Shown in pieces: positions 18,976 through 28,559 of a stretch of 64,000 bases of DNA. A model generated the notes under the pieces. It worked only from the letters and a program-made list of their open reading frames with translations. It was not told the DNA's origin and searched no databases. The stretch's first letter is position 1. Each line of letters begins with the position of its first letter. Origin of the DNA: DATJHM01 sp963777355 (GTDB taxonomy: Bacteria > Chloroflexota > Ktedonobacteria > Ktedonobacterales > Ktedonobacteraceae); contig CAVZQK010000022.1 of assembly GCA_963777355.1 (NCBI GenBank), forward strand, positions 310,001 to 374,000, given 5' to 3'. Position numbers and translations under genes: made by a program.

Positions 18976-20808
18976 TCATCTTTTTTGAAGATGTTCATCC
19001 AGGAAGCGGGCTATGGCGGGATAGGCGACAAGGCGGTTCGCCCGCTTTACGAGACCATGACCTTCGTCGGCAAAACGGAGATACTCGACTGGGACCTGGC
19101 GCTGGCGTAAGGCGGTTACGATCTGTTCGGCTTCGCCGACAGGGACGCGGGGGTCATTGGCACCATGTACGACGAAGAGCGGGGCGGTAATACGCTCAAC
19201 GTGGCGGATGGGCGAGATCTGTTCAAGGAACTCACGATCCTGTTCAAGAGAACCATATTCTGACTCGCGCAATTTGCGTCGCCAGGGACCAGTGTTTTCC
19301 AGAAAGGTGACGAAATTCGCAATGCCAACAATATCAACACCAGCCGCCCAGAGGTCCGGGTAGGTTGTCAGGGCGGAAAGGACCATAAAACCACCGTAGC
19401 TGCCGCCCATTACAGCGATACGCTGAGGGTCGGCGATGCCGCTCTGAGCAAGCCAGAGAGCGGCGTGTTGCAGGTCAGCCACTGAATCCATACGCAGACG
19501 TACATCATCCAGGCTCTGGTAGGTGTAGCCATAACCAGCGCTGCCACGAACATTGGGTTCCAGAACCACATAGCCACGTGATACGAGATACTGGATGACG
19601 CCGCTAAACCAGGGACGGGCCTGACCTTCAGGGCCACCGTGAACATTGATAATAGCGGGAAGCGGTTGATTGGTTTTATGGGGGCGATATAAGAAAGCGG
19701 GAATTTTACGGCCATCAAAGGTGGGATAGCGGACAGTAGTGGGATTGACAAACGATTGTTGGGGGATGCCGCCCAGAGAGCTATGAGTAGCGCGGACAAT
19801 ATGGCCCTCAGAGACATGCCAGATCCAGATATCGGCGGAATCGTCAGGAGTACTCAGGGTGATTGCAAGTCTCTGACCATCTTCAGTCCAGGCCAGACTG
19901 TAAATGACGCCGCCAGGAAGCCTGGGCGCGCGCAGAGCTTGACGTTGCGACCAGCCATGAGAGATATCACAGAGCTCTAAAATTGAGCAGCCATCCTCGT
20001 TTCGGGTCATAGCCATCGTCGAACCATCGCGTGTGATAGACAAGAGTTCCAGATCCCAGGAGAGATCGCTCAAGAAAGTTAGATCAAGAGTTGCAAGGTC
20101 CAGGTAGGCAAGCGACATGAAATCGCGGCCCTGATTGCTCAGGAGATAGAGGCCTTTGCGGTCTGGCGACCAGGCAGCGGATTGATATTCAGCGACACCC
20201 TCTGTGAGCGAAGGTGTGAGATTGCGAGTCTCGCCTGAAGCGAGATCGACGAGGAAGAGGTCGTTGCGGACATTACTGGCGTGGCGAGAGACCAGGATCT
20301 GACGGCCATCTGGCGAATAGCCCTGGCTGTAATTTGTGCCGTCTTGCTGGAGGATGAGGCGAGTTTCGCCTGTGTTCAGGTCGCGCTCATAGACATCGAA
20401 GAAGCGAGGATCGCGTTCGTTGCTGCTATAGGTAATGCGCATACTGTCGGGTGCCCAGCCACCAAATTCAAAGATGGATGCAGGTTTATCGGTGAGAGGT
20501 GTCCAGTTTGCACCATCTGCACTGAGCAGGTAGAGTTGGGTGTGCTCATTGCCGCCAACATCGCCTGCAACAAGCAGGAGATCGGATTTTGGCGAAAAGG
20601 TAGCGCGGGAGACGCGTTCGGCGCGGAAGGTCAATTGTTCGGGCCAGAAGGGGCGCGGCGTCTGACGATCTACGGCCACTTTCCAGACTTCAGCGACACC
20701 GGTAATATCCGTGAGAAAGCTGAGTTGATGGCCATCGAGAGAGAAACTGGGGCCAGATGCTGTACGCACATTGAGATAGCGTTCAAAACTATACGGTTCT
20801 TTCGTCAC
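18976..20808 (-). CDS. S9-family serine peptidase (prolyl oligopeptidase/acylaminoacyl-peptidase type)
   Basis: A 610-residue cytoplasmic peptidase. The N-terminal 340 residues form WD40-like beta-propeller blades (for example WAPDSMRITYSSNERDPRF and YSPDGRQILVSRH), which in this family gate access to the active site. The C-terminal alpha/beta-hydrolase domain carries the nucleophile elbow GGSYGGFMVL, the acid in VVHGANDPRVP and the histidine in DEGHGLVKRANR. It would cleave short peptides, either after proline or removing acylated N-terminal residues. The start is a GTG at 20808 preceded by AAGGGA. No signal peptide is seen. The gene appears monocistronic. Confidence 0.92.
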   Translation of the reverse strand: MTKEPYSFERYLNVRTASGPSFSLDGHQLSFLTDITGVAEVWKVAVDRQTPRPFWPEQLTFRAERVSRATFSPKSDLLLVAGDVGGNEHTQLYLLSADGANWTPLTDKPASIFEFGGWAPDSMRITYSSNERDPRFFDVYERDLNTGETRLILQQDGTNYSQGYSPDGRQILVSRHASNVRNDLFLVDLASGETRNLTPSLTEGVAEYQSAAWSPDRKGLYLLSNQGRDFMSLAYLDLATLDLTFLSDLSWDLELLSITRDGSTMAMTRNEDGCSILELCDISHGWSQRQALRAPRLPGGVIYSLAWTEDGQRLAITLSTPDDSADIWIWHVSEGHIVRATHSSLGGIPQQSFVNPTTVRYPTFDGRKIPAFLYRPHKTNQPLPAIINVHGGPEGQARPWFSGVIQYLVSRGYVVLEPNVRGSAGYGYTYQSLDDVRLRMDSVADLQHAALWLAQSGIADPQRIAVMGGSYGGFMVLSALTTYPDLWAAGVDIVGIANFVTFLENTGPWRRKLRESEYGSLEQDREFLEQISPIRHVERITAPLFVVHGANDPRVPVGEAEQIVTALRQRQVPVEYLRFADEGHGLVKRANRLVAYPAIARFLDEHLQKR

Positions 20809-21059
20809 ACAAGAGTCCCTTCTTTAGCTCGCTTTTATGTCTATATGCAAGAGAGAGCGAGGCAAGAATAACGATCAATTTTTCCTGGGTAATCTTATTA
20901 TAACGTGTTTTTTTCTGGTTGTGAGGATAGAGGAAGAGAGCCAGGCGGCACAATTTTAAGGGTTGCAGCAAGCCACAGTCCCTCCCTGTTCTTTCGAGCG
21001 AGAGGGACAACATTCCTAAGCAAGCTGATCTGCCCTACGTGAGTTTTGAGATAGAGAGA
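20809..21059. repeat. Short gap with one repeat copy
   Basis: The gap between the S9 peptidase start and the tex stop carries a single CTGCCCTACG copy near 21029. Just before it is GCAAGCCACAGTCCCTCCCT, which is also seen in similar form near 18886 (GCAAGCCACGGTCCCTCCCT). The minus-strand promoter for the peptidase should lie in its left part. No gene is seen. Confidence 0.5.
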
Positions 21060-23372
21060 TCAGGGCTGGAGGTTGCGCATACTGAGTTGGACGCGGCCTC
21101 GTTGGAGATCAATTTTGAGGACACGGACCTGGACGACCTGGCCAACGGCGACGATGCTGAGGGGATCTTTCACGAAACGATCTGCCAGTTCGGAGACGTG
21201 GACGAGGCCATCTTGCTTGACGCCGATATCGATGAAGGCTCCAAAATCGACGACATTGCGGACGGTTCCCTGTAAGAGCATGCCGGGCTGGAGGTCTTCT
21301 ATTTTGAGAACGTCGTGGCGCAGGAGAGGGGCAGGGAGGGCATCACGAGGATCAAGGCCGGGCTTCTCCAGATTCTCAAGGATATCGTTAAGCGTGGGGA
21401 GACCGACACCGACTTTTTTGGCAAGGTCGGTCCAGGTGGCCTGTTCGCTGCCATCGTGGCCTGAGCGATTGCGGTTAGAGCGGCCCAGATTCTGCTGAAG
21501 TTTGAGATACTGACGAAACTGGGCGATGCGCTCGGCTGGTCGTGCGTTCGGTTGACCGCCATCAGGTAAAAGGGTTAACAACGTACGGGCGGCGGTATAG
21601 CTTTCGGGGTGAATAAAAGTATTGTCGAGTAGCTCATTGCCATTAGCGATCTTCAGGAAACCGGCGGCCTGCACAAAAGTGGCTGGTCCCATACCAGGGA
21701 CTTTAAGCAGGGCCTGACGCGAGGCGAAAGGGCCATGCTCTTCGCGGTACTTCACCAGGGCATTGGCGACACGGGTATTGATACCAGAGACGTGCTTGAG
21801 GAGGGCAGCGGAGGCAGAATTTACCTCGACCCCGGCAAAGTTCACACAGGAATCGACAACGCGATCAAGCATGGCAGCGAGCTCTTTTTGATCGACATCG
21901 TGCTGATAGAGGCCAACACCAACGGCCTTTGGATCGATCTTGACCAGTTCCGCCAGAGGATCTTGCAAGCGGCGGGCAATCGAGATAGTGCCACGCTGAG
22001 TTGCATCCAGAGTTGGAAATTCCTGGCGGGCCGCCTCTGAAGCTGAATAGACCGATGCACCGGCTTCATTCACAATAACATAGCCGAGTTGACCATGTTG
22101 ATCAGTCTCCTGCTCAATCTCGCGAATCAGTTCCGCAACTAATTGCTCGGTCTCACGAGAGGCAGTGCCGTTGCCAATAGCAATAACCCCGATCTGATAT
22201 TGAGTCAAGAGAGTACGCAATAGCTGACGAGCCTTATCGCTCTGAAAGAGATACATCGTATCGGAGACGACGTATTTGCCAGTTTCATCAACCACCGTCA
22301 GCTTACAGCCGGTACGAAAGCCAGGATCAATGCCCAGGACCTTTTTTCCGCGCACAGGGGGTTGCAAGAGCAGATTACGCAGATTGGTGGCAAAAACAGT
22401 AATCGCGTGCTCTTCCGCCCGGCGAGTCAGTTCCACGCGGACCTCGCGCTCCAGAGCAGGGCTTAACAAGCGTTTATAGCTATCTTCCATTGCATCAGTC
22501 AGGAGTTGAGCGCAGGGCGAGGTCGCTTTAACTGGATAGTGACGGGTGATAATAGGCTGAGACTGTTCATAAGGGAGAGAGACACTGACGCGCAAAACCT
22601 CTTCGCGCTCGGCCCGGTTCAGGGCCAGAATACGATGAGGAACAAGTTTCGTAACAGGCTCATGAAAATCGTAGTAGAGCTGATAGACGCCGTTTGGATC
22701 GAGTTTCGTCAGCTTCTCAGGATCTACCGCTTTTGCCCCGACAGACGAATGCTGAAAAAACGCCGTACGCACATCGCCACGCACAGTTGCATCCTCTGAA
22801 AGCAGTTCCGCAACGATATCAGAGGCTCCCGCGTAGGCCTCCAGACTAGTATCAACCCCTTTTTCTGAATTTAAGAAAGGGGCGGCATACTTTTCGAGGA
22901 GTGCATCAAAGTCGCCGCGACCCTCTGGCTGCTGCAAAATAAGTTCAGCGAGAGGAGTCAGACCCTTCTCGCGCGCCACACTGGCCCGCGTCTTACGTTT
23001 GGGGCGAAAGGGAAGATAGAGATCCTCCAGCGCCTGAAGCGTCGTTGCAGTCTGAAGAGAGGCGGCGAGATCGGGAGTCAATTTGCCTTGCGCCTCAACA
23101 AGACGCAGCACATCGGCTTTGCGCTCGAAGAGGGCGCGAACAGAGGCGGCGCGGTCCAGAATAGTCTGAATCTGCACCTCATCCAGGCTACCAGTCACCT
23201 CTTTGCGATAGCGAGCAATAAAGGGAACCGTATTCCCCTCATCTAAAAGCGCAATCGTGCGTACAAGCTGATCTTTATGAATATTCAGCTCAGAACTGAG
23301 CTGTTGAGCGATCTCTGTCACTGATAACGAGGCTACAGTATCGTCAGCGGGAGATATGGATTGCTTAGTCAT
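21060..23372 (-). CDS. tex: Tex-family RNA-binding transcription accessory protein
   Basis: A 770-residue Tex protein, a conserved nucleic-acid-binding factor related to eukaryotic Spt6. Domains in order are the helical N-terminus (VPFIARYRKEVTGSLDE), the central region, a YqgF/RuvX-like RNase-H fold (GIDPGFRTGCKLTVVD and VIAIGNGTASRETEQ), tandem helix-hairpin-helix motifs (LLKHVSGINTRVANALVKYR and LKVPGMGPATFVQAAGFL), and a C-terminal S1 domain (GTVRNVVDFGAFIDIGVKQD) that binds RNA. Start 23372 is preferred to a longer frame because AAGGA lies 6 bases before it. Its length matches other Tex proteins. Confidence 0.96.
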   Translation of the reverse strand: MTKQSISPADDTVASLSVTEIAQQLSSELNIHKDQLVRTIALLDEGNTVPFIARYRKEVTGSLDEVQIQTILDRAASVRALFERKADVLRLVEAQGKLTPDLAASLQTATTLQALEDLYLPFRPKRKTRASVAREKGLTPLAELILQQPEGRGDFDALLEKYAAPFLNSEKGVDTSLEAYAGASDIVAELLSEDATVRGDVRTAFFQHSSVGAKAVDPEKLTKLDPNGVYQLYYDFHEPVTKLVPHRILALNRAEREEVLRVSVSLPYEQSQPIITRHYPVKATSPCAQLLTDAMEDSYKRLLSPALEREVRVELTRRAEEHAITVFATNLRNLLLQPPVRGKKVLGIDPGFRTGCKLTVVDETGKYVVSDTMYLFQSDKARQLLRTLLTQYQIGVIAIGNGTASRETEQLVAELIREIEQETDQHGQLGYVIVNEAGASVYSASEAARQEFPTLDATQRGTISIARRLQDPLAELVKIDPKAVGVGLYQHDVDQKELAAMLDRVVDSCVNFAGVEVNSASAALLKHVSGINTRVANALVKYREEHGPFASRQALLKVPGMGPATFVQAAGFLKIANGNELLDNTFIHPESYTAARTLLTLLPDGGQPNARPAERIAQFRQYLKLQQNLGRSNRNRSGHDGSEQATWTDLAKKVGVGLPTLNDILENLEKPGLDPRDALPAPLLRHDVLKIEDLQPGMLLQGTVRNVVDFGAFIDIGVKQDGLVHVSELADRFVKDPLSIVAVGQVVQVRVLKIDLQRGRVQLSMRNLQP

Positions 23373-23636
23373 TTCAATCCTTAAATGTCTATAAGATATT
23401 TCAGCCAGGCCCATTCATCTCTGGGCAGATGAGAGTCAGGATACAACACACCGCATCGTAATGCAACAGACGACTTTTTCCAGGTAGGTTGTGTGTGTAT
23501 GCACTAAGCCCAGTCCTTCTAAAAAAAGACGCAATTCTGCTTCTGTAGCAGAGATCGTACCACAAATTGTCAAGATGAGGTAGAACGGCACAAAAGCACC
23601 AGAGCAAATAACGCGCTGCGCTTAAGGGCGAGGAAA

Positions 23637-25239
23637 CTAGTGGGGATGTTTGCGTGCCAGACGGGCCTTATAACGATTTTTTCCAAGCTTACCGCCGTAG
23701 CAACCGAGCGAGACAGCCAGAAGCAAGCCGCCACCCAAAATCAGGAGGAGATTCACCCAAACAGGCTGATTTGCCAGAATCATATACCCAGGGAACTGTG
23801 GTGAGACGGCGTCCAGAGCACGGCGGAACTGGTTAGGGGCCAGAGGAATGCGGCTATTGACCGATTGCAGATACTGAGCGGCACGAAAGAGCAGACCGAT
23901 ACCGAGCACGATCCAGAACATAATTGTGCTACTGACGCCAGACCAGTAGCCAGCCCAGGCACCACGCCAGAGAGAGCCACCACGGCGAGTCGTCAGAAAA
24001 CCGGCCAGGACATAAAATGCATAGCCAATAAAAGTTGCCAGATAGAACGAAGCTTCCTGGCGCAAAGACAGCACAAGCAGAGCACCCAGAATACCCTGGA
24101 TCAAGCCCCATAAACAGCCCTGGCCAAACGCGCCGGGAAGGGGGCGAAGAGCAGATGGAGCGGGTGTAGCCATAACTTGAGAAGGGCGAGGCGCGGTCAT
24201 AGGCGGCTGGACCGATCTGATGGGCATGGGAAGGCTTCGTCGCAGCAGGATAGCCGCCCGTTGGTCGCTTTGACGGTGGGGGTGGCAAGGCGACAGGCGG
24301 GGCTGGCTGAGTAGGGAGTTGCGGAGCGGTAGGTGCAATTGGCAACGCTATAGGTGCAGTACGATCAGAGAAAGCCGTAAAGGTCGGCTCACGGAGATAC
24401 TGAGCAAACTCGCGCATACTCTGAAAACGTTCGTCAGCGTGCAGGGACAGAGCTTTCAGCAGGGCACGTTCAACTTTAGGAGAGAGAGCTGGATTCAACT
24501 GGCGTGGAGGGAGCAGCGTATCCTGTGGAGTTCTGCTGGTAGCCACCGGCGGGAGACAATTAGTCAGCAGAAGATACATCGTAGCCGCCAGAGAATAGAG
24601 ATCCGATTGAGGACTGGTCTTACCTACATATTGCTCTAAGGGGCTAAAACCTGGCGTCACCGCGCGTCCTAACGTCTGAGTATTAATATTGGGATCATAG
24701 AGCCGGGTCAAGCCAAAATCGACCAGGACCGTTGTCTGATTGGGCGTCAAAATAATATTGCCGGGTTTAATATCGCGGTGCATAATCGGTGGATTGCGGC
24801 TATGCAGCTCTTGCAGAACATCCATAATAGGCAGCAGCCAGGTCAACACCTCCTGCTCACTGCATGGGCCCTGAGAGAGTTGGAAAGGAGCTTGCTCGCC
24901 GAGAGGGACATTTCCGACACGGCTCTGGAGCACCTGCAAAAGATTCTGGCCCTCAATCAACTGCATCACCAGATAAAAGCGTCCATTCGTCTCAAAGGCA
25001 TCATAGACCTCCGGGAGCTGTTTGCTTCTGATCGTAAAAAGAACGCTCGCCTCCATCAAAGCACGACGACGTGCAGCGGGAGTCACATCGTAGGTCTCTT
25101 TTATCGCACAGGGACGCTGACCCTCACTGGAGTCAATGCCGCGATAGACGGCCCCGAAGCCACCGCTATTCATCAGATTCCCAATAGTATAATGACCGCC
25201 GACCACAGTACCTGGCGGAAGAGCTGTTGGCAAGGGCAT
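23637..25239 (-). CDS. Ser/Thr protein kinase with C-terminal membrane domain (single frameshift)
   Basis: A Hanks-type kinase domain (residues about 14-290) carries the Gly loop NSGGFGAVYRG, Lys in CAIKE, the catalytic loop MHRDIKPGNI and metal-binding DFG. A Pro-rich linker follows, then about four TM helices (GCLWGLIQGILGALLVLSL, FYLATFIGYAFYVLAGFL, TIMFWIVLGIGLLF, LLLILGGGLLLAVSLG). The kinase faces the cytoplasm and should phosphorylate Ser/Thr on unknown partners. The two parts are in different frames. An extra C in a CCC run (plus strand about 24228-24230) in the linker accounts for it, and removal restores 533 codons plus stop. AAAGGA stands about 10 bases before the ATG. I treat it as one gene. 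Confidence 0.87.
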
Positions 25240-25923
25240 GGCTGGGCCAATCCTTTACTTAGATTCACCGATAAAAAGAGAACAGTACCTTGACGAATAT
25301 CAACGCGCACCTATATCTACGTTACAGCATACTTGAAGTTACAGAGAATAACTCGTCCACCCAAAAGCAAAGGAGAGCAGAGGGAAAAAATCGGCAGAAA
25401 GAGTTCTAAAGAAAAAGTCAGAAGCGACGAAAAAAGAAAGCAGAGAACAAAAAAACAGCGCGGCAGACAAAGGGAAAATTAGCTTGCAATCACTCATACG
25501 TATGATACAATAAATCAGGAATAAAACTGATCTTACCAGGGCAGGCCAGAAAGTCCGTGTATTCATACCGGGGATGAATAGCTTTTCGCTAGACAGTGGC
25601 ACTCGTTTCTGGTAGAGTATCTGTGCAAGCAAAACCCATTGCGATAGTCAGCGTAACATCTCTCCTCTCGTAGAGGCGGGGCGCTTTTCTCTCCTAACGG
25701 ACAGATCACTATCGTACAATGCTTCTGCCCGTACTGTAGGGCATACAGGAACGGACCTGGCAGATGTTGCCAGGGAAAACGCTTCTGGATATCGGACCAC
25801 TACTCAAGAACAGGACTGTTGTTGAGCAAGCCAGGTAGAGGAAAGAGAATTCCCAGCTTGAAAGCTGGGAAGTGTCAAGTACTTGTTGCAGGGGAAGAGA
25901 GTAAGCACTTGGAACGAAATGTA
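25240..25923. other. Gap and putative structured leader of the sigma-factor gene
   Basis: No gene is recognised. The left half is purine-rich. The right half contains three compact hairpins: 25727-25742 (GCCC/GGGC), 25756-25774 (CCTGGCA/TGCCAGG) and 25850-25871 (TTCCCAGCTT paired with AAGCTGGGAA). They lie upstream of the sigma-factor start and could form a structured 5' leader. The class is not one I can name. Confidence 0.4.
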
Positions 25924-26832
25924 ATGTTTGATGCAGACCGCAGCCGTGATAAAGCGGCAGACAACGAACGTGAAGCAGTACAGGAAGCGGATCTCAGTAG
26001 CCTGGCCCAAAGCGACAGCTTACGCCTCTACCTGCGCGAGATTTCGCGTATATCGTTGCTCTCTGCTGCAAGCGAATCGCGTCTAGCAGAACATGCTGAG
26101 CATGGAGACAGGGATGCCCGAAACCAGCTTATAGAGGCAAATCTGCGACTGGTCGTAAGCATCGCCAAAAAATACGTTGGGCAGGGCCTCTCTCTCGAAG
26201 ACCTGATCGGCGAGGGCAACATCGGGCTCATCCGCGCGGTCACCAAGTTTGACTATCGGAAAGGCTTTCGTTTTTCCACCTATGCCACCTGGTGGATCAA
26301 GCAAGCCATAACGAGAGCGATCCTGGAGGGCACGCGTGTCGTCCGGCTGCCAGTGTACATTATGGAAGAAGTGATGCGTGTCAAGCGTACCACCAGGCAA
26401 CTGTATCAAGAACTTGGAAGAGAGCCGACATCCGAAGCCATCGGGCAGAGGCTAGGGATGACAGCGGAGAGAGTAAGTGAGCTTTTAATCTGGGCAGAGA
26501 AAGTCTTCTCGCTAGATGCGCCTCTTTCGGAAGAAGAAGAGAACACACTTGGCGACATCATAGAAGACATGAGGGAGAGAGGGCCCACCGAAATCACCGA
26601 TCAACAGCTATTGCGAGAAGAGATTCGGAAAGTGCTGGGGCAGCTCACCGTGCGAGAACGGCAGGTCATCGAACTGCGTTTCGGATTAGTGGACGATCAT
26701 GATCACACCTTAGAAGAGGTCGGAAAAAAATTGAAAGTGACGCGGGAGCGTGTGCGGCAGATCGAAGAACGGGCCATTCGCAAGCTTCGCCATCCCCAGG
26801 CGAGCCGTATCCTGAAAGACTACCTCGACTAA
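25924..26832 (+). CDS. Sigma-70 family RNA polymerase sigma factor (RpoD/SigA-like, group 1-2)
   Basis: A 302-residue sigma factor (counting from the ATG at 25924) with regions 1.2 to 4.2: SLRLYLREISRISLLSAASE (1.2), NLRLVVSIAKKYVGQGLSLEDL and FDYRKGFRFSTYATWWIKQA (2.1-2.4), ELGREPTSEAIGQRLGM (3) and VTRERVRQIEERAIRKLRH (4.2). It directs RNA polymerase to -35/-10 promoters. It is shorter than a typical housekeeping RpoD, so it may be an alternative group 2 factor. The start is uncertain: a TTG at 25909 has a better-spaced GGGGAAGAGAG upstream, while the ATG at 25924 lacks one. Confidence 0.93.
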   Translation: MFDADRSRDKAADNEREAVQEADLSSLAQSDSLRLYLREISRISLLSAASESRLAEHAEHGDRDARNQLIEANLRLVVSIAKKYVGQGLSLEDLIGEGNIGLIRAVTKFDYRKGFRFSTYATWWIKQAITRAILEGTRVVRLPVYIMEEVMRVKRTTRQLYQELGREPTSEAIGQRLGMTAERVSELLIWAEKVFSLDAPLSEEEENTLGDIIEDMRERGPTEITDQQLLREEIRKVLGQLTVRERQVIELRFGLVDDHDHTLEEVGKKLKVTRERVRQIEERAIRKLRHPQASRILKDYLD

Positions 26833-27052
26833 GCAGAGCAGTTTAAAGAGCATCGAGTCGATCCATACAGCTAGAAGTACTATTTTCTCGCTGTATGGAA
26901 CCCATTTCCGCATTCCTCCCTATCCTATAGAAGCATATCTGATATACTATCTATACCTATTTACAGATCTGGCAGGACTCTTCATCTTCCTGTCATGCGA
27001 CCTCATGTGATGGCGGTTCTGAAGAAAAGAGCAGATATATTGGGAGTCACGG

Positions 27053-28237
27053 ATGAATGAACTGGCTGGGAAGACGCTTGGCGGGTATACGCTGATTGAA
27101 GAAGTTGGGCATGGTTCGATGGGAGTGGTCTATCGTGGGAAACAGCTTGCACTTGGGCGTGAAGTTGCGATAAAAGTCCTTCCTAAAGCGCTGGCCCGTG
27201 ATGGCTCGTATGTAGCCCGCTTCATCCGAGAAGCGCAGATTATAGCAGGATTAAATCATCCAAATATCGTTCATATTTACGATGCAGGGCAGCAGCACTC
27301 GTTTCTCTATTTCGTGATGGAATTTGTCCAGGGGCCAACGCTTTCAAGCCTACTGCATCTCGACGGTATGCTACCGCAACATCTAGCAAGCGAGTATGCG
27401 GCGCAGATAGCAGATGCTTTAAATGCGGCATACATAGAGAGAAATGTCATTCACCGAGACATCAAGCCAGAGAATCTCATGTTAGATCGTTGGGGAAAAG
27501 TCAAAGTCATGGATTTTGGTCTGGCGCGGGCAACAGGACTGCAACAGATCACCGTCACCAGGACGCTCGTTGGGAGCATCTATTACGCCTCACCGGAGCA
27601 GATCTGGGGAAATGCACTGGACAACCGCAGCGACATCTATGCGCTTGGGGTTGTCCTCTACGAGATGGTCAGTGGGCAACGGCCATTTCAAGGGCGGAGC
27701 ATGCCAGAGTTAACCCAGAACATCGTGCGAGGGAATCCTCGGCCACCCAGTTATTATAACCCCCAGATCGCAACTGAGTTGGAACAGATCATACTGACAG
27801 CCTTATCTCTGGACCGCGAACAGCGCTATATGCAAGCAGAGGACATGGCCCGTGAGTTGCGCCGTCTAGACCTGCCTCACCCCGACATATACGTACAGCG
27901 CCAGGTCGAATCTGGGAAAACGGGAGGGCAACAAGAGCTCCGTCTCTATACACCGATCCAGCCACCCAAGCGGCCAGCATCCCAGAAGCCGCGTTATCTG
28001 GACATGCCAGTTGGGCAACAGACTGGCGGCATTGAGCAACAAAAGAACCTGCCAGGAAAAAAGCCGATTGACGACAAAGACCTTCACAAAAGCGAACAAG
28101 GGACGGAGCCCCTCCTCCTCGTAGTCAACAAGAAGAAAGAACTCTTACCAGAGGAGATCAAAACAGTGCCCCTTGCAAGTATGCAAAAAAAGCGAGGATT
28201 CTGGGCCACCTTCCGGCAGTTCACCAGAAGAAAGTGA
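27053..28237 (+). CDS. Ser/Thr protein kinase (soluble)
   Basis: A 394-residue Hanks-type kinase. The catalytic domain (residues about 9-275) has the Gly loop GHGSMGVVYRG, Lys in VAIKVLP, the catalytic loop VIHRDIKPENLM, DFGLA and the substrate lobe motif YYASPEQIWG. The remaining 120 residues are polar, Lys/Pro/Gln-rich and without a membrane helix, ending in a basic tail (RKRGFWATFRQFTRRK-like). It is therefore probably cytoplasmic, unlike the other three kinases in the window. GGGAG 7 bases upstream supports the ATG at 27053. Substrates are unknown. Confidence 0.94.
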   Translation: MNELAGKTLGGYTLIEEVGHGSMGVVYRGKQLALGREVAIKVLPKALARDGSYVARFIREAQIIAGLNHPNIVHIYDAGQQHSFLYFVMEFVQGPTLSSLLHLDGMLPQHLASEYAAQIADALNAAYIERNVIHRDIKPENLMLDRWGKVKVMDFGLARATGLQQITVTRTLVGSIYYASPEQIWGNALDNRSDIYALGVVLYEMVSGQRPFQGRSMPELTQNIVRGNPRPPSYYNPQIATELEQIILTALSLDREQRYMQAEDMARELRRLDLPHPDIYVQRQVESGKTGGQQELRLYTPIQPPKRPASQKPRYLDMPVGQQTGGIEQQKNLPGKKPIDDKDLHKSEQGTEPLLLVVNKKKELLPEEIKTVPLASMQKKRGFWATFRQFTRRK

Positions 28238-28559
28238 AGCGCTACGACCAATCGTCAGCAGAAAGAGGGGGATATGCTATCTTTAAGAAAGGAGAGCCTG
28301 GCACCAATCGTCTCAGCCAAAAGAAAAGCGAAAGTGAGTCTCATTTGGTGCACAAGATATAACTAAAACAAAGGGTATTTCTTCCAGGATAGTGTCAGAT
28401 CAAGAACACCTTTTGCGAAAAGCGAGGTGATCTCTGACATATGCAGTGCGGAGAAAGCAAATCAAAGTGTAGTAAAACTACAGGTAGGAACAACCACTGT
28501 ACCAGTCAGAAAATACACAAACAGGAAACGGCCAGAAGCAACAGCGCCACCAGGAACAG
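28238..28559. other. Intergenic region, no feature recognised
   Basis: About 320 bases between the soluble kinase and the HEAT-repeat gene. Short plus-strand frames run through it into the HEAT-repeat gene but have no ribosome-binding site and read as shadows. I see no repeat, clear terminator or RNA gene. Confidence 0.4.

Noticed and set aside
20281..20871. 196-codon plus-strand open frame
   Set aside because: Antisense shadow of the S9 peptidase propeller; no motif or ribosome-binding site.
25850..25871. Hairpin TTCCCAGCTT/AAGCTGGGAA considered as an IS200/IS605 end
   Set aside because: No transposase lies nearby and no partner end was found. It is kept only as part of a possible leader.
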